A stretch of DNA of 64,000 nucleotides. It comes from Gautieria morchelliformis. Its lineage: Eukaryota > Basidiomycota > Agaricomycetes > Gomphales > Gomphaceae. Positions 55,049 to 64,000 of this stretch are shown piece after piece. A model generated the notes under the pieces. The model was not told the origin of the DNA. It saw only the letters and a program-made list of their open reading frames with translations, and did no database searches. The stretch spans positions 41,924-105,923 of the forward strand of contig WHVA01000407.1 in assembly GCA_015179125.1 (NCBI GenBank), given 5' to 3'. Position numbers and translations under genes: made by a program. Positions within the stretch are counted from its first letter, which is position 1. Each line of letters opens with the position of its first letter.

Positions 55049-55615
55049 ATGGGCCTAGAACAATGGGGTGGCACTAAGCTGATGACATGTGGGTGCTTGT
55101 GGACATTGCTGACTCTAAAATTACTGTGCAGGGAGTGTAACTCCCTTACAGTGCAGACTGAGGATTGGATGGCAGAAAATTTGGAGGTGAGGGCAGAAAG
55201 GATGGGAGTGAGAGAGAGCAAGGTTAGGGGTGATCAGGGGAAGGGAAGCAAGGTGGAGGAACCCAGGAAACAGAAGAAGGACAAGAAAATGAAAAGGTTG
55301 GAGCAAAGTGTGGAGATGAGGGAGCTGATAGATGTGGTAAGGGATGTTGGGAAGAAGGTTGGCAAGGTTGGGGAGAAGGTGTGCAAGTTTTTGGGGGTGT
55401 TTAGGGCAGTGAATCACAGGATGAATAGGTCATATGTGGAGTTCATGAGGATCAGGAGGATGAGGAATTACGTGAAATGGAAGCAGGATGCCTGGGACTT
55501 GGAGGAGTTCAGGACAGTGGGGGCTTTAGTGGATGAGAGTAGTAGTAGTAACAAGGAGATGATAAGCAAGGGTAGTGAGGAGGAAAGCAAGGCAGGCATG
55601 AGATTGAGGGAGTAG
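55049..55615 (+). CDS. Hypothetical charged protein (188 aa)
   Basis: ATG at 55049, stop at 55613-55615. Short hydrophobic/Cys N-terminus (LWTLLTLKLLC), then a Lys/Glu-rich helical middle (EEPRKQKKDKKMKRLEQSVE, VRDVGKKVGKVGEKVCKFLG) and a Ser/Glu tail. No domain is recognised. It lies about 370 bp after the TGACTCA/TATA-like region, so it could be the first ORF of a decayed retroelement. G-rich composition alone could also keep the frame open. Confidence 0.4.
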   Translation: MGLEQWGGTKLMTCGCLWTLLTLKLLCRECNSLTVQTEDWMAENLEVRAERMGVRESKVRGDQGKGSKVEEPRKQKKDKKMKRLEQSVEMRELIDVVRDVGKKVGKVGEKVCKFLGVFRAVNHRMNRSYVEFMRIRRMRNYVKWKQDAWDLEEFRTVGALVDESSSSNKEMISKGSEEESKAGMRLRE

Positions 55616-55639
55616 CTATACTATTGTGATGGGAGTAAT

Positions 55640-57110
55640 GGAATTTTCATGGAATTTCTTGAAAAAAACTTTTTTCACTGTTTTTGTTATTGGGATTGTG
55701 ATGATTTTTGTGATCTAACTACTAAGAGTCATGGGGATTAAACAAGGAAAATCATAGAGAGGCTAAAGGTCCTGGCTTGCCAGGGTAAGACTTGTGAAAG
55801 TCTTTGGCCAGTTCTGAGGCATAGTCAAGCTTGGAAGCAAGGATCCATGAGGTTTCTTTGTCGGTAGCCTTGTAACCAGTCTGCCTAGGCAGATATTTAT
55901 AACTGTCATATATATGTATATATAGTTAATCTATCTATAGTTCATAAAATATATCACAATTGAGACAGTGGCCAGAACCTGTGAGGCATGCTTAATCCTA
56001 ACCCTAAAGTTCTTTCTCATAGTCTGCAGCTCCCCCAGGAAAAGGGGTATAACCTATTGTCCAAACATCAATAGTTATATATCTTGGTACTATACATGCA
56101 TATTATTTTAACATATCTTCTAATCAGGTCTATCAAACTTATATAATAATATAGTAGAGTTATTGTATATACTTGCTTCTACATTTTATTATTGTACATC
56201 TAAAAAATTTCATACTTTGAACATATAGTTATCCAAATCCTATCTGAAATTGTTCTGTTATCTCAATACACACTATGTTTCAGCACATACAAACATATTT
56301 TAAAATTCAGCACATTCAAAAATTTTAGGATATCTACACTATACAAATTGCTCAAAACGATGGACTAAGAATTTGGTTAGGGTTGATATTTGAAAATATA
56401 ACCAATATATCCTAGAAGAATGTACATTATAGTCAATCTGAACATCCTACTAGCGGTGTCTAGCCTTATTTTGATGTCTGATGTAGTCCTCTATGCATTC
56501 CCTTGTATCAAAATCTTCCTCATTTTGCCAACTAGGTTCATCATAGTCTGTGCTTGGCCCCAGTCACTGTCTGAGCACATCTTGAGTCACTAAGTCATCC
56601 CCACACTTCACTTAGTCCTGGGACTGAGTTACCAAGCCTTCGGCTTTGGCACCCATTCCAGAATGCCATCAGGGTTGATGTTGGTTGTCAATGTCTTTGC
56701 GATGTATATAGTTAGTATGCTGGCTGAGAGGATCCTTAGCTTTTCTTCTTTGGATTGCTCGTTGCCAGGCAAGACCCACTTCTGTACTTTGACTTATATT
56801 CACTTTGGATCCCTCTCTTCCAGATCATGTGACCTTCTGCTATATTACTTGGGCATTTGATTTTGACAAAGAAAACAGGAGTGTTCTTCTTCATGATTAT
56901 GGTTACAGCTGTGAGGTCTACTGCATCCTGTGCACCTGGTTGAGTGTTTGATTGAGGGATAACAATAATGTAAAGGATGTTGATCTTAGGACCTTGTATC
57001 ACAAGGGCACAACAGAACTTGACCAATGAGTGGTATTCTGAATGCTACGTAGTGACAGGTAAGAGTAAGATGTGATGGGGACCGCTGGCCGGTTCCCATG
57101 CATAAACTAT
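55640..57110. other. AT-rich gene-free stretch
   Basis: 55900-56450 is very AT-rich and holds no ORF. 56717-56840 is the partner of the repeat at 47320-47450. No LTR pair is found. Confidence 0.45.
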
Positions 57111-57115
57111 ACAGT

Positions 57116-57605
57116 TGTAAGGGCAACCCTAGCTGGTTGTGGAGATCACACTACCACACAACTGACAAGGGGAAATCCAAAGTATGTATAAATGAACAGA
57201 GCATACAAGAGAGGGGATTCTCACCTGACAAGGGGAAATCCAAAGAGAAAAGTCTAAGGACCCCCAATGTCAGCAAGCCCGTATTATACTACGCTGCGCA
57301 GCCAGGGACAACACTTGGCACCCGCCATCAACCCTGCATCTCCCTGACCACCCTGACCCTTGATCGACCCTTGATGCCACCTATTACGCGAGTCGCTTGA
57401 TTTCCGACACTGTTCCGAGAGTGGAAGTCGGAAATTGGAGTGGAACTGGCGAGGCGAACAGAACTGGTGGAAGTTCTCCCAGAAGCGGAATCATTTCCAA
57501 AAGCGGAGGCGGAGATGGAATCGGAACAGGAAGCGGAGTCGGAAATGGAGTTGGAACTGGGTGTGGTGTCGGAACTGGAAATGGAAAACAGGGTGTCCCC
57601 TGACA
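57116..57605 (-). repeat. 3' LTR of the gypsy element
   Basis: 490 bp, TG...CA ends on either strand (TGTAAGGGCAACC ... CCCCTGACA on plus). It contains two ACAAGGGGAAATCCAAAG repeats and a run of short GGAAN-type repeats, and it overlaps the 3' end of the integrase frame. Confidence 0.92.
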
Positions 57606-60600
57606 TCACCCCCCCTCTAGCGTGCTGCGTCCTCGAAGCATGGGACACGAGGGATTGAAATGCCAGCGAGCGGATTCGGCGAGGGGCACCGGGGTGTGTC
57701 CTATAGAACTCACGGAGTTTGTCTGGAGTGGAAACATCTGGCTCCGGGACCCACGAATTCTCCTCGTACCCATACCCTTCCCATTTCACGAGGAATTGGA
57801 GTTGTCCTCGCACAAACCGGCTGCCCAGGATCCGTTCCACCACATAGTGCTCTTCCCCATCTACAATTTCCGGTGGAGGTGGCGGACGAGCCTTCCGACC
57901 TGGAATTGGGTCCTCAAGCATAGGGAGTAACTTCACCACGTTGAAGACGGGGTGGAGGCGGGACATGAACATCGGAAGTCGGAGGTGGTATGCATTCCGT
58001 CCAACCCTCCGCGTCACCGTGAAGGGCCCAAGGTAGCGGTGGGCAAGCTTCTGCGAAGGGCGTGTGGTGCGGATGTCACTTGCATCTAGATACACCTTGT
58101 CTCCAACTTGGTACTCTGGGGCAGGAGCCCGGCGTTGGTTGTAGTACCTTGCCATGTCATCCTTGGCCTTCGCAAGGGCCGACTTGGCTTCCGAAAGGGT
58201 GGAGTCCATGCGGTCCTGGAACTCATTGACCGTCTCGAGTCGGGAGTCAGTCTGGCGTGGCTCGAAGCCCATCCGCGGGTGTCGTCCGGAGTCAAGCATG
58301 AAGGGAGTCTGTTGTGTGGCGGAATGTACATGGTTGTTATATTGGAATTCCACCAGTGGAAGTAACTCATCCCAGTCATCCTGCCTCTCATTGACAAAGA
58401 GGCGGAGATATTGCTCCAACTCCTGATTGACCCGTTCCGTCTGTCTGTCACCCTGCGGATGGTATGCTGTGGTGGTAGCCAGCTTTATGCCGAGCAGGCG
58501 GTAGAGCTCCCGAGTCAGTTCCGCGACAAACTGCGGACCTCGGTCGGAAACAACTTGCTTCGGGAGCCCATGCAACTTCCAGACATGTGCAAGGAACAGG
58601 CGGGCCGCTCCGAGGGCTGTGATCGTCGTGTGCATCGGAATGAAGTGGGACACCTTGCTTACCGAATCCACGACGTTCATGATCGCGTCGTAGCCATGAG
58701 ACTCTGGGAGCTCAACGATGAAGTCGACACTGATGGTGTCCCAGCGGGATTCGGGAATCGGGAGCGGAACAAGTTCTCCGACGGGCGGATGTCGTTGTGC
58801 TTTAGTTCGGAGACAAAGGTCACATGTCTTCACGTACTGTCCAATGTAGCGGGACATCTGGGGCCACCAGTAATTCCGAGCCACTAACTCCAGCATCTTC
58901 CACCTGCCAGCATGCCCAGCGACCCATGTGTCATGGTGCTGGGACACGATGCGGCGACGGAGGTCCGCCCCACCTGGAACATAGACCTTGCCTCTGAAGT
59001 GGAGCAGTCCATCACGTTCCGACCATTCCGCTGCCCGTACAGACCGTGAGTGCCCTTTCCGAAGTTCCTCCACCGCCTTCACCACCGACTCCTCCTTCTC
59101 TCCATTCCGGTACTGCCTCTGGATATCCCGGAGCATTTCCGCTTCCACCCCAACTGCAGTCACTCCCTCTAGGGCACGGATTGCAAAGAGACTTGGGCGG
59201 AGCAGTGTCATATCTGCGTTGTCTCCACTTCCGCTTCCATGATCCGCACGGCGGGATAGGGCATTGGGCTTGCCCATGGTGCGGCCGGGCCGGTGGTGGA
59301 GCATGAAGTCGAACCGGGACAGGTGTAGGGACCACCGTGCTTGTCGTCGGTTCAACTTCTTAGACGTGTGGAAATACTCGAGGTTCTTGTGGTCTGTCCA
59401 GATCTCAAATGGGCATAGAGCACCCTCGAGGAAGTGTCACCACTCCTCCAGCGCTCGGATGATTGCCAGCATCTCCTTGTCATGGATCTCATAGTTCCGC
59501 TCGACCGGACTAAGGCTCTTAGAGAAGAAGGCAATCGGATGCCACCCCCCACCATCTTCCGGTGACTGTTGTGACAAGACTGCTCCGGTAGCTGTGTCGG
59601 AAGAATCGCCTCAACTCGGTAAGGGCGAGAGTCGTCGGGAAAGATCAGGACCGGGGCAGAAGTGATCAGCTCTTTGAGTTTGTCAAAGGAGGCCTGTTCC
59701 GGCTCTCCCCACCGCCATCCAACCTCCTTCTTGGTGAGGTCAAAGAGGGCACGGGCATGGCAGGAGAAGTCCTTGATGAACCGCCGGTAGAAATTGACAA
59801 ACCCAATGAAGGACTGGACCTCCTTCTTGTTCCGCGGAACGGGCCAATCTGACACACCGGAAACTTTGACTGGGTCCATTTCCACCTTTCCTCTGACACA
59901 ATCACCCCAAGATACTCTATCGGCGTCCACTCAAATTCGCACTTTTCCGGCTTGAGACACAGGTTGTACTCCCGGAGCCATTCCAGCACTCTCCGCACAA
60001 CTTCCCAATGTTCGGACATTGTTTTTGTGAAGATGAGGATGTTATCGAGGTAGACGCAGACAACCCCTTCTGCTATCATGTCACGGAAAATGTCATTCAT
60101 CATCGTCTGGAATGTGGCGGGACTGTTGGTGAGGCCGAAGAACATGACCTGCGGCTCAAAGAGTCCTCGGTTGGTGCGGAATGCGGCCTTCCACTCGTCT
60201 CCCTCTCGGATCCGAACATTATTGAAGCCCCAGCGGACATCCAGCTTAGTGAAGTACCTTGCCCGCGGAGTTGTGTGATTAGTTCGGAAATGAGTGGAAT
60301 GGGGTACGGTTCTTGATTGTGATCGCATTCAAGGCCCGGTAATCCTGCACAAGTCTGAGCGAGCCGTCCTTCTTCTTGATGAAGAACACCGGAGATGCCA
60401 TGGGTGACTTGGAGGGGCGGATCCTCCCTGTACGGAGGTTTTCTGCAAGGAATGCATCGAGCTCTACCTGCTCCTTGGGTGACAGCGGGTAGACTTTGCA
60501 GTTGGTGGGCTTTGACCCAGGCTCCAACTCGATGGCGTGGTCCCACAGCTTCCGTGGAGGCAGGGCATCAAACGACTCCTTGGAAAGACGTCCTCGAACT

Positions 60601-61296
60601 CCCGCAGGTACTCCGAATTTCCGCCTCCACTCTATCATGCTTCTTGGAGGCTTCAGCAAGGCGTTGCGAAATATTTCCGGTGGCGCGGATGTGTTCCGCT
60701 TCTGGCGGAAGGTTTACGTACAGCAAGCGCTCCCCTTCCGCCAGAGTGTCTTCCGGACGAGTCGGATGACGTCGGAGTCGGAATCGGAATCGGAATTGGG
60801 AGTGGGATCCGGTTCAAATTCCGCTTCCGAGTCTTCTTCTGCAAGCAGTGGATGGGGGCCAGAACGACATGTCTGTATGAGCCGTTCGGTCTTCCGCTGC
60901 TCCTGGCGTTCCTTCCGCACTTCCGACCGGCACATGTGACACTTGGCTGGACATCGACTCATCAGTACCTTCCGAGTCTGCCAATTGATCTCCGGGTTGT
61001 GCTCCTGAAGCCAGGTAACCCGAGGATGATGTCTTGCTTCCCCAGGCTGGTGACTGCAAAGGAAGTGCGTTCTGAATGCCCATCGTAGCGGAGAATGTGT
61101 CTACTATCTCCGTGATGGACCCTGCCTCATTGGGGCTTCCATCCACATTGAACACCGGGATTGCACGTTGCAACTTCCGCGTGGTCAGTCGGTTCCGTTC
61201 CACATAGTCCCGGTCTATAAACTGACCAGTGGCCCCGCAATCGACAAGGGCGGGTCCGGATTTGACTTCCGCCGTATCTGTCGTCTGGATCTCCAC
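57328..61296 (-). pseudogene. Pol of the gypsy element: protease, RT, RNase H, chromodomain integrase, with frameshifts
   Basis: The protease has ALVDCGATGQFID (about 61230-61270). The RT is split: [20 protein letters not shown] is in the 60279-60659 frame, then a shift, then FTKLDVRWGFNNVRI and VCVYLDNILIF (about 60040-60070), where the catalytic pair expected as DD reads DN. RNase H (59350-59650) changes frame again near 59590. The integrase frame 57328-59355 has the HHCC region (HxxxxAGHAG...CDLCLRTK), DDE residues in ISVDFIVELP, VSDRGPQF and QTERVNQELEQYL, and a C-terminal chromodomain (EEHYVVERILGSRF, FLVKWEGYGYEENSWVPE). The frame continues 278 bp into the 3' LTR. As read, this copy should be non-autonomous. 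Confidence 0.9.
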
Positions 61297-61559
61297 CTTA
61301 ATGACTAGTGACTTGGGGCCAGGGGTGGCAGCGACAACATAGCGCTTCGGAAGGCGTTTCTCCCAAGGGCGGATGCGGGATGGACGGGGTGTCGGATTTG
61401 GTTTTTGTGTGACTTTATCCGGTGGGTCTGTACGAAGTGAGGGGAGTGGGGGCTTTTCATTCTCTACTTCAAGACAGGCAAACGGTTATGTACAGGCAGC
61501 AGGGGCACACATCTCACCCGCTGCGCGTCACAAAATCCGACACATCCTCCGCTTCCGGT

Positions 61560-62813
61560 GGATCATGTTCCGCATTTTCGGAAACTTCTTCCGCAGAGGG
61601 CACTCCGCTTATGTCGCAAGTGCGAGGAACTCTGGAAGGAGCTCGAGTTTCTCCTCTGTGGTCATAAGCCGGATATCAAAGGCTTGGGGGCACTCGCGAG
61701 CATAGTGGCCTGGTTGTCGACATCGGAAGCAGGTGATAGTTCCGCGGCCTTTTCCGCGCATGCGGTCAACATCCATCGGGGCAGGGCCACTCTTCGAGGG
61801 AGGAGGGCTAGGGTTCCTAATAGGAGCAGGCGAGCAAGCGTCGGAAATAATTTCCGGGTGGGAATGAATGCGCTTCCGGGTTTTGGCGCAGGTGGAGTAG
61901 GACGAGTGGAACTGCGTGTCATGTTCTGGCTCGTCTCCACGAAGGCCTCATTTGCTTCCCTGTTCCGGGACACCCTCTGCGCAGCTTGGTACCACCCTTC
62001 CGGGTCATCAAAATCCGGAGCTCCATCCCCAAGCAGCGCGACTTGGTTCTGGAGTGTCGGATCAAGTCCTCGTCGGAATTTGATGACGATCGTCTTGTCG
62101 TCATCATACTCCGCAAGGTCGATGAGCTCCTGGAAGCGATCAATGTAGTCATCGACCGGATCCTTGGCCTGGTACCAGCTGGTCCCCTCGAGCTTCGTAA
62201 GGGCTGTGAGCTGCTCGTTTTTCGGGCAGAACTGGTCGGAAAATGTTTTCTCGAAGGCGTCCCAGTCCTGGAAGTAGTTCCCCTTGCCCTTTGCTTCATG
62301 TCGGATCACCTTGTTTGCAAAACGGGCTGCGCGGTCCGACTTGAAAAAGGACAATGCCCAGTGAATCCGAGCCTGGTCGTTCGGAAAGAGGTCTCCGACA
62401 ATTGCGAAGTAGATGCTGCATGTGTTGAAGAATGCGCGTCCCTTCTCCCGATCTCCATCAAAGTCCGCCGGAGTTGCGGGTTTGACCTTTGCTAACTTCG
62501 CGGAGACCCTCTCTTCCGCTACTTCAGCTTTTCCGAAATCCGGATCGTCCAGCATTTCATTTCCACCACCTTGTGGAATATCTAACTTAGCCAAAATCGC
62601 TTGTAAGGCTGTTTCAATCGCGTCGGTCTTCATCCGGTTCCGCGTCAGTTCCTCCTCCATATTCCGAAGACGATCGTCCGGATCCATGTTGGAAGGAGAA
62701 ATATGGGATGGGATTTCCGGGGTTGGGAGCTCGACGTAAGAAGAGGGGCTGTTGTACGCTGTGTGTGCGGAAGAGGTCGCGATCTCCGAGTCGCTGTCTC
62801 CGATTCGAAGCAC
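61560..62813 (-). pseudogene. Gag of the gypsy element, frame-broken at the zinc knuckle
   Basis: The frame runs from 62813; the first ATG-started reading is near 62687 (MDPDDRLRNMEEEL). It contains the retroviral-type capsid block (RAFFNTCSIYFAIVGDLF, WALSFFKSDRAARFANKVI, FEKTFSDQFCPKNEQ, DYIDRFQELIDLAEYDD). The CCHC knuckle CFRCRQPGHYAREC (about 61690-61732) lies in another frame, preceded by MDVDRMRGKGRGTI, so a frame change lies near 61780-61860. After it, EEKLELLPEFLA runs to a stop at about 61612. Confidence 0.85.
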
Positions 62814-62872
62814 CTATGGCGAATGCAACGCGCAGAACGACCGCCGGTCCTCTAGGGGAGAGACTTTTCTGC

Positions 62873-63361
62873 TGTAAGGGCAACCCTAGCTGGTTGTGGA
62901 GATCACACTACCACACAACTGACAAGGGGAAATCCAAAGTATGTATAAATGAACAGAGCATACAAGAGAGGGGATTCTCACCTGACAAGGGGAAATCCAA
63001 AGAGAAAAGTCTAAGGACCCCCAATGTCAGCGAGCCTGTATTATACTACGCTGCGCAGCCAGGGACAACACTTGGCACCCGCCATCAACCCTGCATCTCC
63101 CTGACCACCCTGACCCTTGATCGACCCTTGATGCCACCTATTACGCGAGTCGCTTGATTTCCGACACTGTTCTGAGGTGGAAGTCGGAAATTGGAGTGGA
63201 ACTGGCGAGGCGAACAGAACTGGTGGAAGTTCTCCCAGAAGCGGAATCATTTCCGAAAGCGGAGGCGGAGATGGAATCGGAACAGGAAGCGGAGTCGGAA
63301 ATGGAGTTGGAACTGGGTGTGGTGTCGGAACTGGAAATGGAAAACAGGGTGTCCCCTGACA
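62873..63361 (-). repeat. 5' LTR of the gypsy element
   Basis: 489 bp, collinear with 57116-57605. I noted substitutions at the AGCAAGCCC/AGCGAGCCT and TTTCCAAAAG/TTTCCGAAAG sites, and a change with a one-base indel at CCGAGAGTGG/CTGAGGTGG. Confidence 0.92.
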
Positions 63362-64000
63362 GTCTGGGAGCATGGTTGAAAGACGCTCACAGTTGGGTAA
63401 GATATGTAGTTCGTGATTCGATAATTTTCAGCGACGCAAGTCGCTGCCTTACATACATGGGTACTATTCTAATTATAATTAGATCCCTTTGTCTTGTAGA
63501 GAACCAGAAGGCTCTGGTTTTCCTGGTCCGCTCCTTGTCCTCCCGGGGCCGGACGCTCATGGCAATGGGAATCTTTGGCTCACTGAGTATGCACTCAGGG
63601 ATGGAGGCCCGGACGAATCCAGGGGCGGGATTGCGCATGTGGGATTGGGCTGCCCGACGATGGACAGGATCCACAACACCGCCTTCTGCATCTGGCTTTG
63701 TGCGGTATGGGGCTGCACGTAATATTATAATTCACAGTGTTTTTGTTAGTGGTTTCTCACTAGCAGGCACATCGCTACATTTGCACTTCCACCTAACACT
63801 GAGCACAGCCTAACAGGCTGATTGTGGTTCATCATCAGGCATCCTAATCCGTAGTCTGTTAGAGCCACTTGATTTCGCGCAACTGTAGCATTGCTTCCTT
63901 CGTGTTTTACGCCTCGGGGTAAGTTCTCTTCGACCTGCCTTGCACCAAAACTTATAATGTCCTAGTTATTAGGTGGCAACACCATTACAAAAACGCCATG
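63362..64000. other. Flank right of the gypsy element, possible minus-strand exon
   Basis: A minus frame (63387-63674 and upstream) reads NPAPGFVRASIPECILSEPK, IPIAMSVRPRE and ends near RKTRAFWFST before a possible donor. It is protein-like but unrecognised and cut by the window edge. No other feature is seen to 64000. Confidence 0.3.

Larger units (their letters stand above)
57116..63361 (-). mobile_element. Ty3/gypsy chromovirus-type LTR retrotransposon (6.2 kb)
   Basis: Two near-identical LTRs (57116-57605 and 62873-63361) bound gag, protease, reverse transcriptase, RNase H and chromodomain integrase in gypsy order on the minus strand. A purine tract (AGAGGGGGGGTGA on minus, beside 57606) precedes the 3' LTR. 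The LTRs differ at only about five positions, implying recent insertion, yet the coding region has several frame breaks. No tRNA-like primer site is obvious after the 5' LTR. A convincing target duplication is not seen; ACAGT lies left of the element and overlaps the right LTR end. Confidence 0.93.

Noticed and set aside
63359..63363. ACAGT as target duplication of the gypsy element
   Set aside because: On the right it overlaps the last bases of the LTR (TGACA) rather than following it, so it may be coincidence.
1..64000. tRNA or rRNA genes
   Set aside because: I looked for B-box-like and cloverleaf patterns by eye and found none convincing; a tRNA scan was not possible.

Overview
This window is nuclear DNA of a filamentous fungus, most likely an agaricomycete basidiomycete. 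Genes are split by many short GT-AG introns of about 48-65 nt. Conserved eukaryotic genes (NAC-beta, p24/ERV25, a PWI-domain SR-matrix protein, a LIM protein, a P450) sit among degraded repeats, a Plavaka-type transposase and a chromodomain Ty3/gypsy element. Combinations such as DUF6699, VIT-vWA and BTB proteins with Plavaka resemble Rhizoctonia/Ceratobasidiaceae; that placement is inference from family content, not a database match.

Layout. 1-5.1 kb: Plavaka-like transposase (cut by the window edge, one frameshift), a co-oriented gene of unknown function, and an apparent transposon right end near 5,071. 5.1-6.0 kb: a broken DUF6699 copy carrying three new palindromes. 6.2-9.7 kb: intact VIT-vWA gene. 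9.7-15.8 kb: duplicated non-coding blocks. 15.9-16.8 kb: intact DUF6699 gene with TATA box. 17-25.3 kb: satellite-like arrays and several terminal-inverted-repeat (TIR) or foldback elements. 25.4-45.6 kb: gene-rich core with gluconokinase, three paralogous single-pass membrane proteins (27.1, 31.8 and 42.5 kb), an inverted partial copy of the SRRM1-like gene, the intact SRRM1-like gene, ERV25-like p24, BTB protein, GNAT acetyltransferase, NAC-beta, LIM protein and P450. 45.8-57.1 kb: repeat graveyard with a gypsy pol relic holding a nested CACTA-like MITE, and a 1.9-kb TIR element whose right end matches the one at 5.07 kb. 57.1-63.4 kb: a chromovirus-type gypsy element with near-identical LTRs but broken frames.

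Exon-intron models were built by hand from splice signals, reading-frame continuity and family motifs. They close in frame for gluconokinase, SRRM1, ERV25, GNAT, NAC-beta, LIM, P450, VIT-vWA and the three paralogs. The genes do not form one pathway. The most unusual items are the three-member unknown membrane-protein family (one member with a GC-AG intron at a conserved position), the palindromes in the DUF6699 copy, and the shared terminus linking the Plavaka region to a distant TIR element.
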